In this document: piece after piece, positions 1-6,371 of the stretch
Numbering within the stretch: the first letter of the stretch is position 1
How the letters are laid out: every line of letters starts with the position of its first letter
NCBI GenBank assembly: GCA_002730675.1
Contig: PCAV01000126.1
Location: 1-10,592 of the forward strand
Origin: Rhodospirillaceae bacterium
GTDB lineage: Bacteria > Pseudomonadota > Alphaproteobacteria > Thalassobaculales > Thalassobaculaceae
Reading direction: 5' to 3'
DNA length: 10,592 bases
Made by a program: the position numbers and the translations under genes
The notes under the pieces: model-generated
What the model was told of the DNA's origin: nothing
The model's input: only the letters and a program-made list of their open reading frames with translations
The model's database searches: none

Positions 1-240
1 ATCAGGGCCTAAGAGACTTAGATTCTCAGACGTGTAAAAACTCAGCCGAATTGGTTCTTTAATACTTTTCAAAACCTCAATTGTAGCTTTGGAAATGGAA
101 AAAATTTTATCTTCAGTCAAGTCCAACTGTGCGGTTTTAAATAAGCGACCACCCCAGATGTTAACAGACACAAATAGCACGAGAAGAAATACGATGTTCA
201 AGTATCTGAAGAGCTTATTATGTTTCAAATAACTATGCAT
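1..240 (-). CDS. GldG-like ABC exporter auxiliary protein, N-terminal part (cut by window edge)
   Basis: Eighty codons read leftwards from an ATG at 240 and run off the window without a stop. After a short charged start (residues 1-12) there is one hydrophobic segment at about 13-29, then LDLTEDKIFSIS and TIEVLKSIKEPIRLSFY. A single N-terminal membrane anchor, then a 'lDLTedk.ySLS..T...L..l..pv.l..y' stretch, is the signature of the GldG/ABC_transp_aux family. These are periplasm-facing partners of ABC-2 permeases, named from the Flavobacterium gliding machinery but widespread in non-gliding bacteria. The gene starts 11 nt after the stop of the GldF-like permease, so the two are almost certainly cotranscribed. 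No clear ribosome binding site precedes the ATG, which fits translational coupling. The family is recognised from the N-terminus only; substrate and the rest of the protein are unknown. Confidence 0.8.
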   Translation of the reverse strand, partial: MHSYLKHNKLFRYLNIVFLLVLFVSVNIWGGRLFKTAQLDLTEDKIFSISKATIEVLKSIKEPIRLSFYTSENLSLLGPD

Positions 241-251
241 AATTCAAAGAA

Positions 252-983
252 CTAAGCCTTTTTGATCTCGATTATTAAACTGTTAATCAAGAGACCCATT
301 GTAATAAGTGAGAAAAAATAAAGGAAATTTCCAAAATCAATAGCGCCTTTCGAGATTTCATTAAAATTTGACATCATGCTTAATTGGCTAACAGTTTCAG
401 TAAGCCATTCTGGCGCCCATCCATGAAATGAGCCTTGTATTAATTCAACACCAGTCATCATAGACAAGAAACACATTGTAACAGCAATCACAAATGCAAC
501 AGCTTGATTGCTTGTCATAGAGGATGCGCAAGCACTTAATGCTAAAAATCCGCCCGCCATTAGCCAACTAGCGCCATAGGTTGCGAATATAACGCCATTA
601 TCGGGATTACCGGTCAGATTTACTGTAATCCACAGTGGGAATGTTAAAACTAAAACCACCCCTGAGTATATCCACGCCGCTAAGAATTTTCCTACTACAG
701 CCTCTATGATCTTGACAGGTAGACAAATAAGAAATTCAAACGTTCCTAACTTAATTTCTTCTGCCCATAGTCTCATACCTAAAGCCGGCATCAGTAGAAG
801 ATGTAGCCACGGATGGTATTGAAAAAATGCATTGAGATCAGCGACGCCACGATCAAAAAAGTGCCCAAAGTAGAAGGTTAAACCTGCCGATATTGCAACA
901 AAGATAGCGGCCAGAATATATCCAAGTGAGGAGCCAAAATAACTAAGAAGTTCTCTGCTGGTTATTACAAAAATGTTTCGCAT
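252..983 (-). CDS. ABC-2 type transporter permease, GldF-like
   Basis: A 243-residue integral membrane protein with about six hydrophobic segments (roughly 20-40, 58-70, 98-120, 133-153, 162-182 and 217-238). The segment MPALGMRLWAEE (about 65-76) followed by GTFEFLICLPV matches the conserved cytoplasmic motif of GldF/ABC-2 permeases ('P.l.MR..aEE...GT.E.Ll..Pv'), where the paired glutamates are characteristic. It would form the membrane channel of an inner-membrane ABC exporter with the GldG-like protein encoded 11 nt downstream. The cognate ATPase usually lies immediately upstream, but here that position holds tRNA-Ala, so the ATPase must be elsewhere. The ATG at 983 is preceded in frame by a TGA within 30 nt, so there is little room for a longer start; the ribosome binding site is weak (GGA about 12 nt upstream). 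The family call is firm; the cargo cannot be judged. Confidence 0.87.
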   Translation of the reverse strand: MRNIFVITSRELLSYFGSSLGYILAAIFVAISAGLTFYFGHFFDRGVADLNAFFQYHPWLHLLLMPALGMRLWAEEIKLGTFEFLICLPVKIIEAVVGKFLAAWIYSGVVLVLTFPLWITVNLTGNPDNGVIFATYGASWLMAGGFLALSACASSMTSNQAVAFVIAVTMCFLSMMTGVELIQGSFHGWAPEWLTETVSQLSMMSNFNEISKGAIDFGNFLYFFSLITMGLLINSLIIEIKKA

Positions 984-1037
984 GATTATTACATTTCCGT
1001 AGGAAGTAAATCATATTTCCGCCAATTCATATCTGGC

Positions 1038-1055
1038 AAGGGACAGCATCCCCTT
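1038..1055 (-). other. Small hairpin just downstream of tRNA-Ala
   Basis: On the minus strand, AAGGGG and TCCCTT pair (five Watson-Crick pairs plus one G-U) around a 6-nt loop, starting 10 nt after the encoded CCA. No T-run follows, so it does not look like an intrinsic terminator. It might mark the 3' processing region of the tRNA transcript or simply be chance. Transcription could therefore read through into the permease gene. Confidence 0.25.
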
Positions 1056-1063
1056 TAAACTTT

Positions 1064-1140
<77 letters not shown>

Positions 1141-1215
1141 ACAATAAAACGATAAACTCAAGTTTTTATTACTTTAAGATTTTTAGAGTTTTGTTGTTGA
1201 ATACTAGTACTTCTT

Positions 1216-1566
1216 CTAATCATCATTAATTAACTCTTCTTCCACTTCTTCATCTGAGATTAGCGGCTCATCCTGCACATCACTAACGCCCTGTTCGTCA
1301 TCATCGACGTCAGGGAGGATAACATCCTCTTCATCGTCTAGCCCTACTCCAGCGATATCATCCTCGTCGGCCACGCCGGCTTCTTCGTTTTCAATCTTTA
1401 CATCTTCTTCCGCAGCGGGAAGCCGGGTTTTCCGACTTTTTAATATTGCCTCTGGGTCGTACTCGCCCCCACATTTTGGACATATTATTGGATCGTTAAG
1501 CAAATCATAAAAAGCTGCTCCGCACGCCTGGCAATTCCTTTTCACGCCCCGTTCTTTAATCGCCAA
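1216..1566 (-). CDS. FYDLN_acid / TIGR02300 family protein (zinc ribbon plus acidic tail)
   Basis: A 116-residue protein in two parts. Residues 1-40 form a small zinc ribbon, with Cys12-x2-Cys15 and Cys29-x2-Cys32, containing the family's name motif as FYDLLNDP (19-26). Residues from about 50 to the end are extremely acidic (runs of Asp/Glu, ending EEELINDD). This is the alphaproteobacterial FYDLN_acid family of unknown function. I chose the TTG at 1566 rather than the ATG at 1593. TTG sits 6 nt after a perfect GGAGGA, and the protein then begins (M)AIKERGVKRNC, which aligns with the usual family N-terminus (charged, then G-x-KR-x-C). The longer version would add nine unconserved residues and begin very close to the predicted transcription start. 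Conserved next to tRNA-Ala and divergent from aroA, it is presumably housekeeping; its role is not known. Confidence 0.88.
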   Translation of the reverse strand: MAIKERGVKRNCQACGAAFYDLLNDPIICPKCGGEYDPEAILKSRKTRLPAAEEDVKIENEEAGVADEDDIAGVGLDDEEDVILPDVDDDEQGVSDVQDEPLISDEEVEEELINDD

Positions 1567-1572
1567 ATTCAG

Positions 1573-1578
1573 TCCTCC
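1573..1578 (-). promoter_or_regulatory. Ribosome binding site deciding a TTG start for the FYDLN_acid gene
   Basis: On the minus strand, GGAGGA lies 6 nt upstream of the TTG at 1566. It falls inside the longer open frame that starts with ATG at 1593. This is a near-ideal Shine-Dalgarno sequence at ideal spacing, while nothing comparable precedes the ATG, so translation most likely starts at TTG. Confidence 0.75.
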
Positions 1579-1608
1579 ACAAAATTTCTTCAAATTCCAT
1601 CTTTCGCC

Positions 1609-1637
1609 GAAATACCGCCATTAGGAGGTATTGTCAA
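1609..1637 (-). promoter_or_regulatory. Candidate promoter for the FYDLN_acid gene
   Basis: On the minus strand, a perfect -35 TTGACA (1637-1632) is followed after exactly 17 nt by a weaker -10, TATTTC (1614-1609). The predicted transcription start falls near 1602, giving a leader of about 36 nt before the TTG start codon at 1566. A 22-bp interrupted palindrome occupies the spacer, so the promoter may be under repressor or activator control. Confidence 0.5.
1611..1632. promoter_or_regulatory. Interrupted palindrome overlapping promoter spacer (operator-like)
   Basis: Arms AATACCGCC and GGAGGTATT flank the 4-bp centre ATTA. They are reverse complements at eight of nine positions. The element spans the whole spacer between the candidate -35 and -10 boxes of the FYDLN_acid promoter and touches both. 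A two-fold symmetric element in that place is what a dimeric transcription factor would bind. I do not recognise the motif as a known regulator's site. Confidence 0.45.
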
Positions 1638-1681
1638 AGTGAAAACAAATATTTCTGCGATTTCACAGTGACTTTAAAATT

Positions 1682-1709
1682 TTGCCAGACAGGCTTTTAA
1701 CTTTATGTT
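1682..1709 (+). promoter_or_regulatory. Candidate promoter for aroA-cmk
   Basis: TTGCCA (1682-1687, five of six matches to the sigma-70 -35 box) is followed after 16 nt by TATGTT (1704-1709, four of six to the -10 box). The predicted start near 1716 leaves a leader of about 83 nt before the GTG start of aroA. It is divergent from the FYDLN_acid promoter, about 45 bp away. Confidence 0.4.
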
Positions 1710-1798
1710 AGACACCCGTTGTAAATTTACTGCACGCCGTTCTACATCGAAATGTGATTTCATGCTAGTATTAGATTATTGAAAATGGGAGTTTTTTT

Positions 1799-3130
1799 GT
1801 GGCCAGCATCACAGCTAGTCTGTCGACTAACCTAACCGGATCTATAAAAATAGCCGGTGATAAGTCTATTTCACATCGCTCCATCATACTTGGCGCATTA
1901 AGCATTGGTGAAACAACTGTGGACGGTCTTCTAGAAAGCCAAGATATTTTAGCTACTATTTCAGCTATGCAGGCCTTCGGTGTTGAAATTGAAAAAAAAG
2001 CTGATAACAAATGGCATATTAACGGACTTGGAGTTGGTGGCTTAGATGAACCTAAAAAGGTGCTTGATTTAGGAAACTCTGGAACGGGAGTACGTTTACT
2101 CCTTGGGGTAGCTGCAGGCAATCCAATAACTTCTTTTTTTAGCGGCGATGAGTCTCTTTCAAGTCGCCCGATGGCAAGAGTACTAAAACCACTGGAGATG
2201 ATGGGCGCAAGCTTTACGTCTAGGATGGGTGGTCTTCTTCCGATATCTTGTACTGGGCCGCAGACTTTACAGCCTATAGACTACTCACTTCCAGTAGCTT
2301 CGGCTCAAGTAAAATCAGCAATCCTACTAGCTGGTCTCAACACTCCGGGAAAAACGATTGTAAGAGAACCCACGCCAACGCGCGACCATACAGAAAGAAT
2401 GCTCAAACAATTTGGCTCAGAGATAAGCATCGAAACTGACGACGAGTCTCAAAATATAATCACTTTAAAGGGCGAAAGTGAACTAACGGGACAGGATATA
2501 GTTGTTCCTGGCGATCCTTCATCTGCTGCATTTCCGATGGTTGCAGGCATCTTAGCTGAAGATTCGCGTATTGAAATTAAAAATGTTGGAATTAATCCCT
2601 TGCGTTTCGGGTTATTTGAAATCTTGAATGAAATGGGAGCAAAAACCGAATTGATACAAAAACACGATGGGGTGGGTGAGCCAATAGCGGATATTGTAGT
2701 CAAGACTAGCAAACTTAAAGGAGTGACGGTTCCAGCTAGCATTGCACCGAGGATGATAGACGAATATCCAATTCTAGCAGTGGCGGCTGCCTGTGCTTCT
2801 GGAACAACAAGAATGTTCGGATTACAAGAGCTGCGTGTAAAAGAAAGTGATAGGTTAGCCGCGATGGCCAATGGGCTTAAAGCGTGCGGCGTAACAGTAG
2901 AAGAAACTTCTGACAGCTTAACCGTTCATGGAAGTGGCGGTCAAATTGAAGGAGGTGCCCGTATCCAAACTCAACTAGATCATAGAATAGCAATGTCATT
3001 CTTGACATTGGGTCTAAAAGCCAAAAACCCGATCAGTATAGATAATGGCACCACAATTAATACTAGTTTTCCAGGTTTCGTAGAAACAATGAAGTCCTTA
3101 GGAGCGAACCTAAACTTCAGCGACAGATGA
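1799..3130 (+). CDS. aroA: 3-phosphoshikimate 1-carboxyvinyltransferase (EPSP synthase)
   Basis: This 443-residue cytoplasmic enzyme joins phosphoenolpyruvate to shikimate-3-phosphate, the sixth step of the shikimate pathway to chorismate. Motifs appear in family order: GDKSISHR (20-27, with Lys22), LGNSGTGVR (91-99), RPMARV (123-128), SAQVKSA (168-174), TRDHTERML (194-202), GDPSSAAF (238-245), MIDEYP (319-324, with the catalytic Asp321), LRVKESDRL (345-353, with Glu349), DHRIAMSF (394-401) and NTSFPGF (421-427). The details resemble the alphaproteobacterial, CP4-like branch. However, position 95 is Gly where CP4 has Ala, so natural glyphosate insensitivity is not predicted. The start is GTG, 7 nt after GGGAG, with an unusual run of seven T's between. 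The stop overlaps the cmk start by 4 nt (ATGA), indicating translational coupling. It supplies chorismate, on which the trp genes 4 kb downstream ultimately depend. Confidence 0.97.
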   Translation: MASITASLSTNLTGSIKIAGDKSISHRSIILGALSIGETTVDGLLESQDILATISAMQAFGVEIEKKADNKWHINGLGVGGLDEPKKVLDLGNSGTGVRLLLGVAAGNPITSFFSGDESLSSRPMARVLKPLEMMGASFTSRMGGLLPISCTGPQTLQPIDYSLPVASAQVKSAILLAGLNTPGKTIVREPTPTRDHTERMLKQFGSEISIETDDESQNIITLKGESELTGQDIVVPGDPSSAAFPMVAGILAEDSRIEIKNVGINPLRFGLFEILNEMGAKTELIQKHDGVGEPIADIVVKTSKLKGVTVPASIAPRMIDEYPILAVAAACASGTTRMFGLQELRVKESDRLAAMANGLKACGVTVEETSDSLTVHGSGGQIEGGARIQTQLDHRIAMSFLTLGLKAKNPISIDNGTTINTSFPGFVETMKSLGANLNFSDR

Positions 3131-3780
3131 AAGGACTAACGCATTTGATTGTAGCAATAGATGGACCCGCTGCATCTGGGAAAGGAACAATCGCCAAAAA
3201 ACTCGCAGAATATTTTAATCTTAGTTATCTAGATACTGGGATTTTGTATCGTGCTGTAGCCCTACAAATGCTCACCAAGGGCATGAACGAGAAAGATTCC
3301 CAATCTGCGGAGAAAGCGGCGCGGCAGGTGTCCATAGCCTCTATTGATCACACTAGGATAAGGACCCGAGCGGTATCTGATCTGGCCTCTAAGATAGCTA
3401 CTATCTCCGGTGTTCGTGAAGAGCTGCTTGACCGCCAGAGAAGATTTGCACAAAACCCTGATCCAGGTAAGGACGGAGCTATTTTGGACGGGCGTGATAT
3501 TGGCACAGTTGTTTGCCCTCACGCCGATTTTAAGATTTTTATAATGGCTGATTTAGAAATAAGGGCAAAAAGACGTTGGAAAGAGTTGCTTCAAAGTGAT
3601 CCGACCGTTATATACTGTGAAGTTCTTGAAGAAATGCGTTCCCGGGACGAACGCGATACAAATAGAAAAGACGCCCCGTTAGCGGTTACATCAGGCGCCC
3701 TGGTGATTGATACATCGAACAAGAGCATTGATGTAAGTTTTAATGAGGCAAAGGATTGGATTCTGTCTCGACGTTTTTGA
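3127..3780 (+). CDS. cmk: Cytidylate (CMP/dCMP) kinase
   Basis: A 217-residue cytoplasmic nucleoside monophosphate kinase that phosphorylates CMP and dCMP with ATP, recycling pyrimidine nucleotides for RNA, DNA and phospholipid precursors. A P-loop lies at residues 13-21 (GPAASGKGT), followed by YLDTGILYRAVA (about 34-45), the conserved DGRDIGTVVCP (121-131) and the arginine-rich lid/CMP-binding segment RSRDERDTNRKDAPL (171-185). The C-terminal part contains the typical VIDTSN. Length is near that of other bacterial Cmk proteins (about 220-230). The ATG lies inside the aroA stop region (ATGA), so translation is probably coupled to aroA; no separate strong ribosome binding site is seen. The aroA-cmk-rpsA order is widespread in proteobacteria. 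Nothing looks damaged. Confidence 0.96.
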   Translation: MKGLTHLIVAIDGPAASGKGTIAKKLAEYFNLSYLDTGILYRAVALQMLTKGMNEKDSQSAEKAARQVSIASIDHTRIRTRAVSDLASKIATISGVREELLDRQRRFAQNPDPGKDGAILDGRDIGTVVCPHADFKIFIMADLEIRAKRRWKELLQSDPTVIYCEVLEEMRSRDERDTNRKDAPLAVTSGALVIDTSNKSIDVSFNEAKDWILSRRF

Positions 3781-3875
3781 ACCGTCGGTTGTTTGTTGAC
3801 TATGACCGGCAATTGCAACCAAAAGTGGCAAAGCTAATTAGGAAGCCGTAGCTCGTTTATGGACGAAAAAAATAG

Positions 3876-3904
3876 GTGATACAAGCGCTGAGACTTAATA
3901 TAAG
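3876..3904 (+). promoter_or_regulatory. Candidate promoter for rpsA
   Basis: In the 206-bp gap between cmk and rpsA, GTGATA (3876-3881, four of six to the -35 box) and TATAAG (3899-3904, five of six to the -10 box) are separated by 17 nt. The predicted start near 3911 gives a leader of about 76 nt. rpsA may also be reached by read-through from cmk, since I see no terminator after cmk. Confidence 0.4.
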
Positions 3905-3941
3905 CAGTTTTTTGCCTAGTCCCCACTTAACCCCATTTTCC

Positions 3942-3959
3942 CGGCATACGATATTGCCG
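3942..3959 (+). promoter_or_regulatory. Small hairpin in the rpsA leader
   Basis: CGGCA (3942-3946) and TGCCG (3955-3959) can pair around an 8-nt loop, ending 15 nt before the AAGGAG of rpsA (3975-3980). In gammaproteobacteria S1 represses its own translation through leader structure. Whether this short stem plays a similar role here is inference. Confidence 0.25.
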
Positions 3960-3986
3960 TGAAACAGGCCTTCCAAGGAGTTTATC

Positions 3987-5702
3987 ATGACTGACGTAGA
4001 TATGAGCGAGAGCGCTCTGGATGAATTTGAGGCTTTATTAAGCGAGTCCTTTGGAAACGAAGTAAGTATTGAGGGAAGTGTCGTTAAGGGCACCATCATA
4101 TCAATTGAAGGTGACAGCGCACTAATTGACGTAGGACTTAAGTCTGAAGGGCGCGTTTCGCTCAGAGAATTTACTTCGCCGGGTCAGGAACACGGCTTGA
4201 AAGCTGGCGATCTTGTCGAAGTCTACGTCGAGAGAATGGAGGACCGAAACGGAGAAGCGATGCTGAGCCGAGAAAAGGCTCGGAGAGAAGAAGCTTGGGT
4301 TATCTTAGAGAGAGCGTTCGAAGCTCAAGAACGGGTTGATGGCACCATATTTGGCCGCGTTAAAGGAGGGTTCACGGTAGATCTAGCAGGTGCAACTGCC
4401 TTCCTCCCAGGCAGTCAGGTAGATATTCGACCTGTAAAAGATATAGCCCACTTATTGGGAATTTCTCAACCGTTTTTAATTTTAAAGATGGATCGAAGAC
4501 GGGGAAACATCGTCGTTTCCCGGAGGGCGGTCCTAGAAGAAAGTCGCACCGAGGCCCGTTCGGAACTTGTTGCTAATTTGCAAGAGGGACAGACCCTACA
4601 AGGTGTTGTTAAAAACATAACGGACTATGGAGCATTTGTTGATCTGGGCGGAGTCGACGGGCTACTTCACGTAACAGACATAGCGTGGCGACGAATTAAC
4701 CACCCAAGCGAAGCCCTTACCATAGGGCAGTCTGTTGATGTTCAGGTCATACGATTCAATGCTGAAACGCAGAGAATATCTCTTGGTATGAAACAACTTG
4801 AGGACGACCCGTGGAGTAATGTGGATACAAAATACCCCATAGAATCTCGATTTAGCGGTAGAGTAACAAATATAACAGATTATGGAGCTTTTGTAGAGCT
4901 GGAGCCAGGAATTGAAGGGCTGGTTCATGTCTCAGAGATGAGTTGGACTAAGAAAAATGTTCACCCTGGTAAAATCGTTTCTACAAGCCAAGAGGTGGAA
5001 ATCGTCGTTTTAGACGTCGATGCCTCAAAAAGGCGCATTTCACTCGGGCTAAAGCAATGTTTGCCGAATCCGTGGGACGAGTTTCAAAAAAATCATCCTG
5101 TTGGGTCCGAGATTGAAGGTGAAATCAAAAACATTACCGAATTCGGCCTATTTATAGGCCTTGCGGGTGAGATTGATGGGATGGCGCACTTTTCTGATCT
5201 TGATTGGGAACGACCTGGCGAAGAAGCCATTAACGACTATTTAAAGGGGGAAAACGTAAAAGCAAAAGTTTTGGATATCGATCCGGAAAAAGAAAGAATT
5301 TCTTTGGGGATTAAACAACTTACAGAAGACCCTTTTACAACTGGTGCCGCCACAATTCGTAAAGGCATCATAGTTACAACCACCGTCACTAAGCTATTAG
5401 ATACTGGAATTGAAGTGACTGTGGGTGACAATATGGCTGGATTTATTAGAAAATCTGAATTATCTCGAGATAGGTCAGAGCAGCGCGCTGACCGTTTTGC
5501 GGTTGGAGAAAAAGTTGATGCCAAAGTTACACAGATCGATCAAAAAAATCGTAAAGTCACGCTGTCTGTAAAAGCCAGGGAAATAGAGGAAGAGAAGAAA
5601 GCTATGGCGGAATATGGATCCTCTGATAGCGGGGCTAGTTTGGGAGATATTCTTGGCGCAGCATTGAGACAAAAAGAAGAAGACCAAAACGCCGAGAATT
5701 AG
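3987..5702 (+). CDS. rpsA: 30S ribosomal protein S1
   Basis: This 571-residue protein helps the 30S subunit bind and unfold mRNA at initiation. Six S1 (OB-fold) RNA-binding domains are visible at about residues 30-97, 115-181, 202-268, 287-355, 374-442 and 457-528. The third, fourth and fifth are most alike: each has a G-x-V/I-x-NIT-(D/E)-(Y/F)-G segment and ends in RISLG(M/L/I)KQ. The first two, which dock S1 on the ribosome in E. coli, are more divergent, as expected. The tail after 530 is a charged stretch (EEEKKAMAEYG..., KEEDQNAEN). The length is normal for Alphaproteobacteria. ATG at 3987 is preceded by AAGGAG with 6-nt spacing, the strongest ribosome binding site on the plus strand here. 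It follows cmk and precedes ihfB, as in many proteobacteria. Confidence 0.98.
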   Translation: MTDVDMSESALDEFEALLSESFGNEVSIEGSVVKGTIISIEGDSALIDVGLKSEGRVSLREFTSPGQEHGLKAGDLVEVYVERMEDRNGEAMLSREKARREEAWVILERAFEAQERVDGTIFGRVKGGFTVDLAGATAFLPGSQVDIRPVKDIAHLLGISQPFLILKMDRRRGNIVVSRRAVLEESRTEARSELVANLQEGQTLQGVVKNITDYGAFVDLGGVDGLLHVTDIAWRRINHPSEALTIGQSVDVQVIRFNAETQRISLGMKQLEDDPWSNVDTKYPIESRFSGRVTNITDYGAFVELEPGIEGLVHVSEMSWTKKNVHPGKIVSTSQEVEIVVLDVDASKRRISLGLKQCLPNPWDEFQKNHPVGSEIEGEIKNITEFGLFIGLAGEIDGMAHFSDLDWERPGEEAINDYLKGENVKAKVLDIDPEKERISLGIKQLTEDPFTTGAATIRKGIIVTTTVTKLLDTGIEVTVGDNMAGFIRKSELSRDRSEQRADRFAVGEKVDAKVTQIDQKNRKVTLSVKAREIEEEKKAMAEYGSSDSGASLGDILGAALRQKEEDQNAEN

Positions 5703-5735
5703 GAACATCTGCTGGATATCACGGGTTGTATAATT

Positions 5736-5752
5736 AGCGGCTAACCGCTTTT
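5736..5752 (+). terminator. Weak candidate terminator after rpsA
   Basis: AGCGG (5736-5740) pairs with CCGCT (5745-5749) around the loop CTAA, followed by a short TTTT run. It begins 33 nt after the rpsA stop. Both stem and T-run are short, so termination is probably partial and ihfB could receive read-through. I found no convincing promoter in the rest of the 196-bp gap before ihfB. Confidence 0.4.
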
Positions 5753-5898
5753 ATAGATGTTGCTTGAAATTAGAGCTTTTCCAGTCTTAATGGCTGTAAA
5801 TAACATGACTGCCCAGCATTGAAAGAGCTAACCTATGGAGTGTTATGAAAAATTGCGTTAACATAATATTTTGAAAATTAAAATTGGGTCTTTGCGAA

Positions 5899-6177
5899 AT
5901 GACAAAGTCAGAACTAATTCTAAAGTTATCCGAAGCTAACCCTCATTTATATCAAAGAGACATTGAGATACTCGTGGCAACTATTTTTGAGGAAATTGCA
6001 TATGCTCTTGAATGTGGGAACCGGGTGGAACTTAGAGGTTTTGGGGCTTTTGCAACGAAGAAACGTGGTGCACGAACAGGTCGCAATCCTCGAACTGGAG
6101 AATCAGTCCCTGTAACCGAGAAGTTTGTTCCTTTCTTTAAGACTGGAAAACAATTGAGAGAGAAACTTAATCGTTAA
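5899..6177 (+). CDS. ihfB: Integration host factor beta subunit
   Basis: A 92-residue DNA-bending protein of the HU/IHF family, which pairs with IHF-alpha to bend DNA sharply at specific sites in transcription, replication and recombination. The N-terminus [10 protein letters not shown] matches IHF-beta of E. coli (MTKSELIERL) and fixes the start at ATG 5899 rather than the upstream in-frame TTG at 5884. The core RGFGAF (46-51) and the arm motif TGRNPRTGE (60-68) are present; Pro64, the residue that intercalates at the DNA kink, is conserved in the same numbered position as in E. coli. The C-terminal [12 protein letters not shown] is the usual family ending. The ribosome binding site is weak (GGG 9 nt upstream). 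Assignment to beta rather than alpha or HU rests on the N-terminus and the rpsA neighbourhood, a conserved arrangement. Confidence 0.95.
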   Translation: MTKSELILKLSEANPHLYQRDIEILVATIFEEIAYALECGNRVELRGFGAFATKKRGARTGRNPRTGESVPVTEKFVPFFKTGKQLREKLNR

Positions 6178-6197
6178 TTTTTTCATACGGATAGGAA

Positions 6198-6214
6198 TAA
6201 ATAGTTGATCAACT
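6198..6214. promoter_or_regulatory. 12-bp perfect palindrome and near-consensus IHF site upstream of lapA
   Basis: AGTTGATCAACT (6203-6214) is a perfect palindrome 26 nt after the ihfB stop. On the minus strand, 6210-6198 reads GATCAACTATTTA, which matches the IHF consensus WATCAANNNNTTR except for the first base. AT-rich DNA surrounds it. The element could bind IHF or another dimeric regulator ahead of the lapA-trp gene series. It could also be chance. Confidence 0.3.
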
Positions 6215-6371
6215 GTATTATATGCAGGCATTTGAAACGGAGAGTAATCTTTAAATAAATCGACAAAATTTTCTTTTTGTAAAACACTTCACAGCACTGG
6301 CATTTTTATTTTGGAAACGTTTTCTCACCAAAAACCACGATCTAACTTTCTTCCATAGCTTAGGAGTTTCG

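Noticed and set aside
1154..1191. Inverted repeat AAACTC/GAGTTT between the FYDLN_acid gene and tRNA-Ala as a terminator
   Set aside because: Only 6 bp, AT-rich, with a 26-nt loop and no T-run on the minus strand; likely chance in AT-rich DNA.
1799..3130. AroA as a natural glyphosate-insensitive (CP4-type) enzyme
   Set aside because: The overall sequence resembles the CP4 branch, but the key position (residue 95, in GNSGTG) is Gly, not the Ala that gives CP4 its insensitivity.
1771..3818. Several minus- and plus-strand open frames inside aroA and cmk (for example 2449-2871, 3262-3522 and 3591-3818 on the minus strand, 2248-2439 on the plus strand)
   Set aside because: They lie wholly or mostly within strongly conserved genes, have low-complexity or composition-driven sequences and no family resemblance or ribosome binding sites. 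They are frame shadows.
4662..4928. Minus-strand open frame within rpsA with several Cys and Tyr residues
   Set aside because: It is antisense to conserved S1 domains; the composition follows from the codons of the opposite strand. No start signal.
4600..5320. Possible tandem DNA repeat within rpsA (recurring 'aacataacggactatgg'-like segments)
   Set aside because: This is the protein-level repetition of S1 domains 3-5; the DNA copies have diverged and are not a separate repeat element.
5777..5870. Tiny ORFs in the rpsA-ihfB gap (such as ATG ACT GCC CAG CAT TGA)
   Set aside because: Very short, without ribosome binding sites, and no sign of a leader peptide or regulatory codon run.
5884..5898. 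Longer IHF-beta starting with TTG at 5884
   Set aside because: The N-terminus from ATG 5899 aligns exactly with IHF-beta of E. coli, and the five extra residues have no ribosome binding site.
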